64,000 nucleotides of DNA, taken from the NCBI RefSeq assembly GCF_959029255.1, contig NZ_CAUFUE010000025.1:10776-74775 (forward strand), given 5' to 3'. Positions 35,952-44,634 of the stretch are shown here, one piece after another. The translations under genes and the position numbers were made by a program. Position 1 is the stretch's first letter; each line of letters opens with the position of its first letter. The notes beneath the pieces are model-generated. The model worked only from the letters and a program-made list of their open reading frames with translations, searched no databases and was not told the DNA's origin. The stretch comes from an uncultured Bacteroides sp. GTDB lineage: Bacteria; Bacteroidota; Bacteroidia; Bacteroidales; Bacteroidaceae.

Positions 35952-36042
35952 TTTGAATTATATAATCTTTAAGATTAATTACAGATCTAAACTAAATTCT
36001 CTCTAAAGACAAATCTATAAAAAGATTTTTTTTAACGATTAC

Positions 36043-36072
36043 AAGAGGCTCCCGCGAGGAAGCCTCTTGTTC
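36043..36072 (+). terminator. Terminator after the DUF2807 gene
   Basis: ACAAGAGGCT pairs perfectly with AGCCTCTTGT across a 10-nt loop. It is about 90 bp after the stop. The downstream T-run is short, but the stem is the strongest in this gap. It may also limit read-through from the opposite side. Confidence 0.65.
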
Positions 36073-36139
36073 ATTCAATCATACCATATAATTAGAAGAA
36101 TATTTTACTTATAGCTGCCCTACAACTCTAGTTTGTATG

Positions 36140-36478
36140 TCATTGAAGAATTGTAGCATCATTAATCTTACTGTAAAGAATCGTAACCCGTTTCTTTGAC
36201 TGAACTTGAAATCCTATACTAGAATAAACGATATAATCGTTATTTGAAAATGGACGCAATTCATAATTCCCAACATTTAAAGGCACTTCTATTTCTTTAC
36301 CAAATGTAGAAGTTGATCTAAATATCTCAGTCTGTTTATTATCCAGTGTATAAATACAGATATAATCAGGTGGATTCTCAAACTTTATATAAACCGTTCC
36401 TTCTCCTAAGTCACATTTATTACAACTATTTATTAAAAATAGAAATAAAACGAAACACAATATTCTACATACTTTCAT
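36140..36478 (-). CDS. Small lipoprotein downstream of the riboswitch-controlled gene
   Basis: 112 residues from the ATG at 36478, giving a lipobox (LFLINSC/N). The longer frame from 36520 adds 14 unlikely residues. The mature domain of about 90 residues is beta-rich (GTVYIKFENPPDYICIYTL, VPLNVGNYELRPFSNND). No family recognised. It starts 107 bp after the riboswitch-controlled lipoprotein gene on the same strand without a clear terminator between them, so both may belong to one cobalamin-controlled unit. Confidence 0.75.
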   Translation of the reverse strand: MKVCRILCFVLFLFLINSCNKCDLGEGTVYIKFENPPDYICIYTLDNKQTEIFRSTSTFGKEIEVPLNVGNYELRPFSNNDYIVYSSIGFQVQSKKRVTILYSKINDATILQ

Positions 36479-36585
36479 ATCATCATTTTTCAAGGAACTT
36501 AACAAAAGTAGATAAAACATCTACTTTTTTATTCCATTAAATTTCATGAATTAACTTCTAATAAAGACCATTCACCACACAGCTC

Positions 36586-38214
36586 TTAATCACCAAACTT
36601 TACGTTAGAGAAATCAAGCGCCAATTTAAATGTTTTAATAATCGTTTTAATTTCTCCACCATTTTTAGGCTTAACTTCGACAATAACACGTACTCCAACC
36701 TTAAAATCTTTTTTAGCACGCAAAAGACTTCCACGAGATTTTAATATCATTCTTGTTGGATTCACATATAGAATTTGATTCTTATTAGGAGGAACATTTT
36801 TATCTTCAAAACGCATTATTCTTTCACCTATATTTTCTTCTTTCTCACAAGTAACATTCCACTCATTATAAAGATAATCAAAACCATCTATTCTAAATGG
36901 CCAAATAACTAAATCAGTTTTCTTTATAGTAACTATAGCCTCCGATGTTATTGCGGGATTTATAACTACATATTTTGAGTAATCTTTATGAGGAACAGTT
37001 AAATCTATATAAACAGTTCCATCATCCGGTTCCCATACCCCTGAAAGTGGAACTTTCAGGTCATTTAAGTTAAAATAAAAAACTCCCAAGGGTTGATTGT
37101 ATAATGGTAAATAACCTGTAGCAGTAGATGCTATATTTGTACCTGGAACCCAAAATGTAGTCGGACTAGAAGGGAAAGACCCTCCTTCATTGATTGTTCC
37201 CTTCAAATTCAAATTAATATCAACATTCAAATTAATTAAATTATTTTTGCTACTTGAACCACTAAAAATAGAACTAAAAATACCAACTATTTTTCCTGGA
37301 AGACTTTGAGCGCTACTAGTAAAAGCTTTTTCAAGTCCATTCGTCAAAGCCTTAAAAAGCCCGCTAGGTAAACCTAATGAATTTTTTCCATCCTGTCCAC
37401 CAGCACCTTTAAGGACATTATTACCTACACCCGCTAATATGCCTGTGCCAATAGTTTCCCCAAAACTTCCTATATTCTTAAAAATGTTAGATGATGATCC
37501 TACAGAACTTTTAATAGTTCCAGTCATTTCACCTCCCAATGAAATCTGACTAATATTATAAAAGTTCAGACTCCAAGATAATTGAATGTTTTGATAAGGG
37601 ATATTAGACAAATTTGAATCATACGCTAATTCATATTGTAACATATACCATTTATTTGTCGCTAAAGGCGAAGAACCATCAAGAGGTGCAGGTTGCACTT
37701 GCGCATATATCTCTTTATTTTTATCAAGGTCAATCCATTCTTCACCCGTAAAATTTAATATTGTTGATTTTTGATTTGAAACAAGAAATAAAGCATCTTG
37801 AATATATGTAGATGGACGTACAAATTCTGTAGTAGTATATAAGAATATACGCATTATTCCGGTAAACTTATTATATAATACAAAATAAGGATTAACAAGT
37901 AAACCTGACGCTGTTGACGAAAAGGTATTATACACTAGAACCCATCCGTCAGCCGACCTTCTATCGTTAACAACATCTATTCCATAAGTCGAAGCTATAG
38001 AACCTTGCCCCACCCATGGAGACGGTATTGCAGATTGCCCAGGAGGAACCGGCATCCAATCTAAATTTTCCCAATCTAAAATAGCAGGAATAACAGCTCT
38101 TGTTACAACAGATGAATGTTTTTGTACAAGTTCTTCTGTTTGAAGATTGTCTTGGCAACTAGCCAAAAACAAAATGGCAGTAACAACTGTCACAAATTGA
38201 ATCTTTAATTTCAT
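36586..38214 (-). CDS. Large lipoprotein under cobalamin riboswitch, unknown family
   Basis: 542 residues from the ATG at 38214; an upstream in-frame ATG at 38256 is rejected because it lies in the riboswitch leader and gives no signal. The lipoprotein signal ends LFLASC/Q. Near residue 45 begins a region with WENLDWMPVPPGQSAIPSPW, VNDRRSADGWVLVYNTF and GIMRIFLYTTTEF. The middle (about 240-330) is Gly/Ser/Asn-rich with weak amphipathic helices. The C-terminal 190 residues look beta-rich. I recognise no domain; it is not obviously BtuB, BtuF, BtuG or BtuH. Control by B12 implies a role in corrinoid capture or a B12-sparing function. Confidence 0.85.
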   Translation of the reverse strand: MKLKIQFVTVVTAILFLASCQDNLQTEELVQKHSSVVTRAVIPAILDWENLDWMPVPPGQSAIPSPWVGQGSIASTYGIDVVNDRRSADGWVLVYNTFSSTASGLLVNPYFVLYNKFTGIMRIFLYTTTEFVRPSTYIQDALFLVSNQKSTILNFTGEEWIDLDKNKEIYAQVQPAPLDGSSPLATNKWYMLQYELAYDSNLSNIPYQNIQLSWSLNFYNISQISLGGEMTGTIKSSVGSSSNIFKNIGSFGETIGTGILAGVGNNVLKGAGGQDGKNSLGLPSGLFKALTNGLEKAFTSSAQSLPGKIVGIFSSIFSGSSSKNNLINLNVDINLNLKGTINEGGSFPSSPTTFWVPGTNIASTATGYLPLYNQPLGVFYFNLNDLKVPLSGVWEPDDGTVYIDLTVPHKDYSKYVVINPAITSEAIVTIKKTDLVIWPFRIDGFDYLYNEWNVTCEKEENIGERIMRFEDKNVPPNKNQILYVNPTRMILKSRGSLLRAKKDFKVGVRVIVEVKPKNGGEIKTIIKTFKLALDFSNVKFGD

Positions 38215-38309
38215 AATAATGTATTTAATTAATGTATAAGATTCTTTATGTGCCATTCTCGTATTTCCCTATCCCACGAGTAGAAATAACTATTATGAAG
38301 AATAGAAAA

Positions 38310-38473
38310 GGCAGGTCTTCTGACTTATTCCGATTTAAACGCCCTTCCCGTTAAAAAAACAGTGGTTAAGAAATGTTTAATCTTTTAAGGAACTTACAGC
38401 AGCGGGACTGTTTAGGATTTACACCTAATTCCCTTTTAATTCCAATCTTCAGAAAGAGATTAGAAACCTTTTC
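38310..38473 (-). promoter_or_regulatory. Cobalamin (AdoCbl) riboswitch
   Basis: On the minus strand the B12-box reads CAGTCCCGCTGCTGTAAG (38393-38410). It is preceded by AAAGGGAATTAGGTGTAAATCC and closed by AAGTCAGAAGACCTGCC (38310-38326). The outer P1 helix pairs GAAAAGG (near 38467-38473) with CCTTTTC (near 38304-38310). This is the standard cobalamin aptamer order. A small hairpin with CTCGT/ACGAG arms lies at about 38259-38282, between aptamer and ATG, a plausible expression platform. High cobalamin should reduce expression. Confidence 0.93.
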
Positions 38474-38478
38474 AATTT

Positions 38479-38507
38479 CAAAGATAACATTTTTTATTTA
38501 AATACAA
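38479..38507 (-). promoter_or_regulatory. Promoter of the riboswitch transcript
   Basis: TTG (38505-38507), 18 nt, then TATCTTTG (38479-38486) on the minus strand. The predicted start falls around 38472, exactly where the P1 helix of the aptamer begins. This supports both calls. Confidence 0.8.
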
Positions 38508-38519
38508 CTAATAACCCTG

Positions 38520-39300
38520 TTTTTTTTCAGATTTACAAAACTTTTATATAGCATTTCTAGGGACAGTAGAAAATTAGTGAGGATATGCATCTATTTTAGC
38601 AATCCTAAAGAGAACCGTCTCGACATTACTTCTACCCGCTTTTGACACTTTGCATTTCCCGCATCCTGAGAATCACATATTTCCACCCCGTTGGCGGTGC
38701 GAACGAAAATACGCGAACGAAACCCCATATCTTCTTCATGAATAGCGGAATACAGAAATATGTACAATCCAAATAGAGGGTAAATGACCCGCTATCCATG
38801 CAAAAGCGCTCGCTTTCCAACAGAAAAAAGGCGTTTTCTGGAGAAGTGTCCATCATTCTCGGAAGGGAAGTTAACATCTCTCGCGCCAGAAGTTAACATG
38901 CCTCGCATGGGAAGTTTACATCTCTCGTGTGGAAAGTTAACATCCCTCCTTCGGGAAGCGTAAAATCAGCGGATATTCGATAAAAACGCCGCATATTTAT
39001 GCTTTAAATCGGATATTTTCATCCTATTCCAGGCTTTTTGGAAAGCGAGTGTGTCAGTAAAACAGGTGATTTGGAGACATAAAGCGCCTGACAAGTATTG
39101 TTTGGAAATCAATTTGACAGATCAGTGCATCAAACCACGGCTGCAGGCATTACGTCCGTCCGGTTAAAGACTCTGTACCCCCTGTGTCCGCTGTGGTAAA
39201 TACAATATCAAAAGAAATTAGTAAGTATATCAAAACCAACCCCTACTAAATTTCTACTGCCCCTATATTTAACACCAATCTCCACAGACGTCATATAAAA
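38520..39300. other. Gene-poor stretch upstream of the riboswitch
   Basis: No gene is supported. An 81-codon frame at 38632-38877 (minus) lacks a family match, a promoter or a plausible start. The only clear structure is the 22-bp tandem array at 38862-38957. CTGTGTCCGCTGTGGT near 39184-39199 looks like a worn arm of the CACAGAG-type hairpins. The remainder shows nothing I can assign. Confidence 0.6.
38862..38957. repeat. 22-bp tandem array, about four units
   Basis: GAAGTTAACAT-type words recur at 38867, 38889, 38911 and 38933, a strict 22-bp period. Consensus is GAAGTTAACATCTCTCGCGTGG with variation at the end of each unit. The units are contiguous with no spacers. The same period is found in the GAAAC/GTTTC arrays at 6797-6960 and 47740-47853, but the word is different. 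Confidence 0.8.
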
Positions 39301-39307
39301 CATAAAA

Positions 39308-39332
39308 GGGACGCTGCATCACGCGGCGTCCC
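39308..39332 (-). terminator. Terminator of the sigma/anti-sigma pair
   Basis: On the minus strand GGGACGC pairs with GCGTCCC across an 11-nt loop and is followed by TTTTAT. It lies 140 bp beyond the stop at 39472 of the sigma partner gene. Confidence 0.7.
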
Positions 39333-39471
39333 ATCTATCTTAGTTAGTTTTTTATAAGATTTTGAGAGAATTGAAACTTCACAGCCTCAGTTTGTTTTAA
39401 TAAAGCACACTAACTATATTTATGTTTAAAGCAAATGAAAATGTTATTTTAAATAAAGCAAATGAAAACAT

Positions 39472-39954
39472 CTATTCTTTGATTCCCTTCTCCTTTTCCA
39501 CACGTTTCAGACTATCCATAATCTGTTTTTCGTGCGTCACGCTGATATCCCCCGAAAGGGCAACCGATGGCGCGGAAATCTGTTTGCCGATAGTATCGGT
39601 TGCAGCTACCTCTTTCACATCCGAGAAAAATGAATGTTGCATCACATTTCCCAATGAAAGCACCACTACCACTACTGCGGCGGCTTTGAACAACGGCATG
39701 AAGCGTGCGGTCAATGTCATGCGTCTCGCCTTGACTACCGGTACTTCAATCTCAGCAAGTACCCGTGCATCGAAATCTTCGCCCAAGTGCTCTTCTTGCT
39801 GGAGTTGTTGATATACAAACAAATCTTTGTAACGAAGCAGATGCCCGGGAACGTCACTTCCGTTGAAGAAAGCACGCAACTGCGCTTCTTCCTCCAAAGA
39901 GGTCTCGCACTGCCAATAGCGTTCCAAGAGTTGTTCTATATATTTAAAGTCCAT
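39472..39954 (-). CDS. Putative anti-sigma partner, single-helix membrane protein
   Basis: 160 residues. The N-terminal 70 residues (YIEQLLERYWQCETSLEEEAQLRAFF) resemble the cytoplasmic helical part of Bacteroidetes anti-sigma-like proteins: a short zinc-less helical region counting Trp/Cys/Glu. One membrane helix follows at about 88-106 (LFKAAAVVVVVLSLGNVM), then a periplasmic tail ending with DSLKRVEKEKG. Overlap of 11 bp with the sigma gene upstream indicates coupled translation. Databases sometimes label such proteins with unrelated enzyme names. The function is inferred from gene pairing. Confidence 0.7.
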   Translation of the reverse strand: MDFKYIEQLLERYWQCETSLEEEAQLRAFFNGSDVPGHLLRYKDLFVYQQLQQEEHLGEDFDARVLAEIEVPVVKARRMTLTARFMPLFKAAAVVVVVLSLGNVMQHSFFSDVKEVAATDTIGKQISAPSVALSGDISVTHEKQIMDSLKRVEKEKGIKE

Positions 39955-40453
39955 AACCTTCTATATTAATAAACTGTTGCTTTACTTTTTGCCGCGCCCT
40001 GAAAAGATTAACTTTCACTTGTTCTTCTGTCAGATTCAGGACTGCTGCAATTTCTTTATAGCTCTTACCTTCGATATCCCGAAGCTGCATTACCAGCCTT
40101 TGTTTATCGGGAAGTTCATTCATCAGGCGGTGTATCAACGTCATCCGTTCTTTAGTCACCAACCGTTCGTAAGGGCTCGATGCATCGGAAGCCTGCTCCA
40201 TGCCGGCTGTCAGCTCCACGGTTTGGGCATCCTTCTTTTCGCTACGGTCTATCGCCAGGTTTCTTGCCACTGTCAGACAATAAGCTTCAATAGAACCGAA
40301 CTGAGACCACTCATCACGCTTATTCCACACCCTAATCAGCGTCTCTTGCACCACATCTTCCGCTTCTGCCCTATCGAACGTAATTCTTAAGGCCAGCCGA
40401 AAGAGCTTATCTTTCAGTGGGAGAATGTCATTACGAAAGCTGATTTCTTGCAT
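39944..40453 (-). CDS. ECF-family RNA polymerase sigma factor
   Basis: 169 residues. Region 2 (about 8-75) contains LFRLALRITFDRAEAEDVVQETLIRVW, the core-binding and -10-recognition segment. Region 4 (about 110-160) contains MNELPDKQRLVMQLRDIEGKSYKEIA and NLTEEQVKVNLFRARQKV. There is no extra sensing domain. The start codon lies 54 bp from the CACAGAG hairpin. It presumably activates its own operon and envelope genes under a signal sensed by the downstream membrane protein. Confidence 0.93.
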   Translation of the reverse strand: MQEISFRNDILPLKDKLFRLALRITFDRAEAEDVVQETLIRVWNKRDEWSQFGSIEAYCLTVARNLAIDRSEKKDAQTVELTAGMEQASDASSPYERLVTKERMTLIHRLMNELPDKQRLVMQLRDIEGKSYKEIAAVLNLTEEQVKVNLFRARQKVKQQFINIEGYGL

Positions 40454-40521
40454 CTCTAATTAATTGACGGGTAAGTATACAGAAAGTTACAGGCAAATAC
40501 CACTTTTTTTATTTTTTTCTC

Positions 40522-40593
40522 TCACCACAGAGTACGCAAAGTACCACAAAGTTTTTTCTTAGACTCTGTGGTACTCTATGTACTCTGCGGTGA
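40522..40593. repeat. Hairpin with CACAGAGTAC-word arms after argB
   Basis: CACCACAGAGTACGCAAAGTACCAC on the left (in words of about 10 bp) pairs with ACTCTGTGGTACTCTATGTACTCTGCGGTG on the right. The loop is T-rich. It begins 14 bp after the argB stop on the minus strand. Similar CACAGAGG words occur at 25542-25559. Confidence 0.8.
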
Positions 40594-40606
40594 AAAACTA
40601 AATTTA

Positions 40607-41377
40607 TCACACGATATGCGTCCCTCCTTCTTGTCCGATGGCTGAAGCCAAGGTTATTACAACTTCAGACACTCCGGCATTTATTGCATCGAAAGAGTTT
40701 TCCAGTTTCGGAATCATACCACCTTGAATCACTCCTTCCGTCACATATTGCTTGAATTCTTCGGATGTAATTTGAGGAATAACGCTATCTTCATCGTTTT
40801 CATCACGCAACACACCTTTCTTTTCAAAACAAAACACCAGCGTAACGTCAAACAATCCGGCCAAAGCTTTAGCGGTTTCTCCGGCAATGGTATCGGCATT
40901 CGTATTCAGCATGTTTCCATTGCCGTCATGCGTCAAGGGAGCCATCACAGGCACAATTCCTTTGTGGATAAGATCGCCCAGAAAAGCGCCATTCACCTCT
41001 TTGACATCCCCTACAAAACCGTAATCGACCTCTTTGACGGGACGCTTCACCGAACGGATGACATCCATATCGGCACCGGTCAGTCCGAGGGCATTGACAC
41101 CCCGCGCCTGCAAACCTGCCACGATGTTTTTATTTACCAATCCGCCATATACCATCGTCACCACTTTCAGCGTTTCGGCATCGGTGATGCGGCGTCCATT
41201 TACCATTTTGCTTTCAATACCCAACTGAGCAGCCAACTTTGTTGCCGAGCGGCCACCACCGTGTACCAAAACTTTATATCCGTCTATAGCGGCAAAATCA
41301 TCCAATAGTTTATGCAGGGTGGCCTCTTCTTCTACTATCTTGCCCCCTACTTTTATTACAGTAAGTTTCTCTCTCAT
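40607..41377 (-). CDS. argB: Acetylglutamate (or succinylglutamate) kinase
   Basis: 256 residues, the normal size. It phosphorylates the N-acylated glutamate of arginine synthesis. KVGGKIVEEE (about 8-17), VHGGGRSATKLA (38-49) and GAD near 115 mark the nucleotide and substrate sites; TNADTIAGETAKALAG (about 158-173) is the second kinase signature. In Bacteroides the pathway runs with N-succinyl intermediates, so the acyl group is uncertain. Its ATG shares one base with the speA stop (TAATG at 41375-41379), so translation is coupled to arginine decarboxylase. Confidence 0.95.
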   Translation of the reverse strand: MREKLTVIKVGGKIVEEEATLHKLLDDFAAIDGYKVLVHGGGRSATKLAAQLGIESKMVNGRRITDAETLKVVTMVYGGLVNKNIVAGLQARGVNALGLTGADMDVIRSVKRPVKEVDYGFVGDVKEVNGAFLGDLIHKGIVPVMAPLTHDGNGNMLNTNADTIAGETAKALAGLFDVTLVFCFEKKGVLRDENDEDSVIPQITSEEFKQYVTEGVIQGGMIPKLENSFDAINAGVSEVVITLASAIGQEGGTHIV

Positions 41378-43269
41378 TATTCCAAATAAGTGTATCCGTA
41401 CAATCCTGAACGGTAATTAGACAAAAACTCTTTTCCTTCTTCCAGTGAGATACGTCCTTCTTTTACAGACTGCGTCACCCAGGTTTCCAGCGTCCGGACA
41501 AGTTTCTTGGGGCTATATTGTACATAGTCAAGCACTTCGGCCACCGTTTCACCATCAATCACCTGCTCAATAGAATATCCCTTTTCGCTCACCGATACAT
41601 GCACGGCATTCGTATCACCAAACAGATTATGCATATCACCCAAGATTTCCTGATATGCGCCGACAAGGAATACACCTACATAATAAGGCTCTTTGCTTTT
41701 CAATGAATGCACCGGCAAATAATGCGATACATTTTTAGTTGATATGAAGTTGGCAATCTTTCCGTCCGAATCGCAGGTAATATCCTGCAAAGTAGCCGTC
41801 CGTTCGGGCTTCTCATCCAGGCGTTGGATAGGTAAAATAGGGAATATCTGGTCTATCGCCCAAGAGTCGGGCAAAGACTGGAAAAGTGAGAAGTTGCAAA
41901 AGTATTTATCAGCCAACAGTTTGGGAAGACCGCGAAATTCATCCGGCGCATGTTTCAACCCACCGGCTATCTGGTTCACTTCGCGCATGATGGACCAATA
42001 CAGACGTTCAATCTTTGCCCGTGTTTGCAAGTCTACTATACCGTGGCTGAACAGGTCAAGCGCCTCTTCACGGATTTGCTGCGCATCATGCCATGCCTCC
42101 AACATCCTGTTCTGGTTCAGCGTATCCCATATACCATACAACTCTTGCAAAAGTTCGTGATCGTTTTTCGTCACTTCGTCATCGTCATCCCATTCAGGCA
42201 AGGTTGCCGTTTCAAGCACCTCAAAGATTAGTACAGAATGATGCGCCGTCAACGCACGCCCGCTTTCCGTTATGATATTCGGATGAGGAATACCGTTCTT
42301 GTCACTGACATCGACTAAGGTGGAAATGGAGTCGTTGACATATTCCTGAATGGAATAGTTCACACTGCCTTCGCTATTGGAAGAGCGCGTTCCGTCATAA
42401 TCCACCCCCAGGCCACCGCCGATATCTACAAATTCCACTTTGAATCCCATGGCATGCAACTGTACATAGAATTGTGAAGCTTCACGCAACGCCGTCTTGA
42501 TACGACGGATTTTCGTCACCTGGCTACCAATGTGGAAGTGTATCAATTTCAAACAATCACGCATGCCTTTATCTGTAAGAAAATCGAGTGCTTCGAGCAA
42601 CTCACTGGAAGATAAGCCGAACTTGCTTGCGTCGCCTCCTGAATCTTCCCATTTACCACTTCCCGATGAAGCCAACTTGATACGAATACCAATATTGGGT
42701 TTTACATTCAATTGCTTCGCCATCTTGGCAATCAGCCTTAACTCGTTCAGTTTTTCTACCACAAGGAAAATACGCTTCCCCATCTTCTGGGCAAGTAAGG
42801 CAAGTTCTATATAACTTTCATCCTTATATCCGTTACAGACAATCAGCGAATCCGAATCCATATTGATGGCAATCACCGCATGAAGCTCAGGTTTAGAACC
42901 AGCTTCCAATCCAAGATTGAATTTCTTTCCGTGGCTGATAATTTCTTCAACCACAGGACGCATCTGATTTACTTTAATAGGATAAATTATGAAATTCTCC
43001 GCTTTATAACCATACTCCTCTGCGGCCTGCTTGAAACAACAGGAAATTTTTTCAATCCGATTATCGAGGATGTCAGGGAAGCGTATCAGCATGGGAGCCG
43101 TCACATCACGTAATTGTAACTCGTCTACTAACTCCTTTAAATCGACGGCAACTCCATCTTTACGGGGTGTCACCACAACATGACCTTTGTCATTGATACC
43201 AAAGTACGAAGTGCCCCAACCTGTTATGTTGTACAGCTCTTCTGAATCTTCAATACGCCATTTTCTCAT
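41377..43269 (-). CDS. speA: Biosynthetic arginine decarboxylase
   Basis: 630 residues. This PLP-dependent fold III enzyme makes agmatine for polyamine synthesis. The PLP lysine is K99 in IIYPIKVNQM; HFHIGSQVTKIRRI (near 245) and FVDIGGGLGVDYDG (about 281-294) form the phosphate and pyridine sites. The C-terminal helical part is complete through LYGYTYLE. Overlap with argB links arginine consumption to arginine synthesis in a single operon. Confidence 0.97.
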   Translation of the reverse strand: MRKWRIEDSEELYNITGWGTSYFGINDKGHVVVTPRKDGVAVDLKELVDELQLRDVTAPMLIRFPDILDNRIEKISCCFKQAAEEYGYKAENFIIYPIKVNQMRPVVEEIISHGKKFNLGLEAGSKPELHAVIAINMDSDSLIVCNGYKDESYIELALLAQKMGKRIFLVVEKLNELRLIAKMAKQLNVKPNIGIRIKLASSGSGKWEDSGGDASKFGLSSSELLEALDFLTDKGMRDCLKLIHFHIGSQVTKIRRIKTALREASQFYVQLHAMGFKVEFVDIGGGLGVDYDGTRSSNSEGSVNYSIQEYVNDSISTLVDVSDKNGIPHPNIITESGRALTAHHSVLIFEVLETATLPEWDDDDEVTKNDHELLQELYGIWDTLNQNRMLEAWHDAQQIREEALDLFSHGIVDLQTRAKIERLYWSIMREVNQIAGGLKHAPDEFRGLPKLLADKYFCNFSLFQSLPDSWAIDQIFPILPIQRLDEKPERTATLQDITCDSDGKIANFISTKNVSHYLPVHSLKSKEPYYVGVFLVGAYQEILGDMHNLFGDTNAVHVSVSEKGYSIEQVIDGETVAEVLDYVQYSPKKLVRTLETWVTQSVKEGRISLEEGKEFLSNYRSGLYGYTYLE

Positions 43270-43377
43270 TTTCTGTTACTCTGCTGTTTAGTAGTTTCTA
43301 TTATAAGAGGGGGTAAAAATACATATAAATCTAATATATCCTGCTTTTTTCACTGAAAAACGCACATATACAACGGC

Positions 43378-43905
43378 TTAAATACCCAACAATGAACGTA
43401 GTTGCTGCACAGACTCCGCTATTTGACTGCGACTTTCCAGACGACCGGCATCGAAACGGTAGCGTGCTTGCGAATAGAAAGGAGAACGCTTCTCCAAAGC
43501 TTCCACAATAAACACACGCAATTCTTCATCGGTCTTTCCCTGCAAAATGGGACGTTGCTGCGTTGCCACCCGCAAACGGCTGAACAGGACATCGGGGTGC
43601 ACATCCAAAAAAACAGTATGCCCATGCTCATTCATAAACTCCATATTATCAAAGAAACAGGGAGTACCGCCACCGGTAGAGATAATGACATCCTCAAATT
43701 CTGCCACTTCATGCAGCATATTTCGCTCTAATTCACGAAAAGAGGCCTCTCCCCGCTCAACGAACAATTCACGAATAGATTTGTGAAAACGTTCTTCGAT
43801 GTACCAGTCCAAATCAATGAACGGTACATTCAGTTCGCGGGCAAAAGCCTTCCCTAAAGTTGTCTTGCCGGCACCCATATAGCCGGTTAAAAAGATACGT
43901 ATCAT
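43378..43905 (-). CDS. aroK: Shikimate kinase
   Basis: 175 residues. The P-loop is GYMGAGKTTLG (8-18). Shikimate-binding residues are in FIDLDWYIEERF (Asp pair near 32-34), REL, and STGGGTPCF (76-84), and the lid arginine is in QQRPILQG. It phosphorylates shikimate in aromatic amino acid synthesis. TACCTTTG on the minus strand at 43944-43951 is the likely -7 box, 39 bp before the ATG. It stands alone between speA and the nitroreductase gene. Confidence 0.96.
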   Translation of the reverse strand: MIRIFLTGYMGAGKTTLGKAFARELNVPFIDLDWYIEERFHKSIRELFVERGEASFRELERNMLHEVAEFEDVIISTGGGTPCFFDNMEFMNEHGHTVFLDVHPDVLFSRLRVATQQRPILQGKTDEELRVFIVEALEKRSPFYSQARYRFDAGRLESRSQIAESVQQLRSLLGI

Positions 43906-43943
43906 AATTGCTTACCGTTTGCAGCCATTTTTTGCATTTACGG

Positions 43944-43951
43944 CAAAGGTA
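43944..43951 (-). promoter_or_regulatory. -7 box of aroK
   Basis: TACCTTTG on the minus strand, 39 bp before the aroK start. No clear TTTG partner upstream. It lies 30 bp beyond the stop of the nitroreductase gene. Confidence 0.5.
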
Positions 43952-43980
43952 AGCAATTCTGTGTTGAGAACGTTATCCGA

Positions 43981-44583
43981 TTAGAGGAAAATTTTGATAC
44001 GTTCGCTCAAGTCTTGAAATTCTTTCTCACCCGGTTCGGCCGTCGGTGTGCCAAATGGCATTTCGGCTATCAGCATCCAGCTTTCGGGCAACTTCCATGT
44101 GCGCCGCACTTCTTCATCAATCAAAGGGTTATAATGTTGCAAAGAAGCTCCTAAACCGGCATCTTCGAGCATAGTCCAAATGGCAAACTGATGCATGGCG
44201 GAAGTGTGTTGCGACCATGTAGGGAAGTTAGCGCTGTAAGTAGGGAATGCATCCTGCAATTTCTTAACCACATCCGTATCCTCAAAATACAGGATAGTGC
44301 CATGCCCACAAGCAAAACAACCATCAATTTTCTCTTCTGTCTTTACAAACGCCTCAGGAGAAATACGTTTCTTCAAAGTCTCCTTCACAATGTCCCACAA
44401 TTTCTTGTGTTCATCACCCAATAACAACACTATCCGCGTAGTCTGTGAATTGAAAGCGGACGGTACAAACTTGACAGCCGTACGAATAATATGCACGACT
44501 TCTTCATCCAACACCGGAGAATCACTACCGATGGAATAATAACTGCGCCGATGTTGCAACGCTTCTGCAAATGTTCTTCTCAT
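43981..44583 (-). CDS. Nitroreductase family protein, Frm2/CinD-like
   Basis: 200 residues. The FMN-binding nitroreductase fold is shown by RRSYYSIGSDSPVLDEEVV at the N-terminus, FVPSAFNSQTTRIVLLLG (about 37-54) and GLGASLQHYNPLIDEEV (about 153-169). The latter match the Frm2/CinD/HBN1 branch rather than NfsA/B. It probably reduces nitro- or quinone-like compounds. No redox partner is adjacent. No obvious promoter box was found in the 200-bp gap upstream. Confidence 0.9.
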   Translation of the reverse strand: MRRTFAEALQHRRSYYSIGSDSPVLDEEVVHIIRTAVKFVPSAFNSQTTRIVLLLGDEHKKLWDIVKETLKKRISPEAFVKTEEKIDGCFACGHGTILYFEDTDVVKKLQDAFPTYSANFPTWSQHTSAMHQFAIWTMLEDAGLGASLQHYNPLIDEEVRRTWKLPESWMLIAEMPFGTPTAEPGEKEFQDLSERIKIFL

Positions 44584-44634
44584 ATATTTTTCTATTTCAT
44601 TATTATATCTTATTCAAGTTTCGCCAGTTCATTA

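Noticed and set aside
38632..38877. 81-codon minus-strand frame in the gap above the riboswitch
   Set aside because: No promoter, no signal, no family pattern, and it runs into the 22-bp array.
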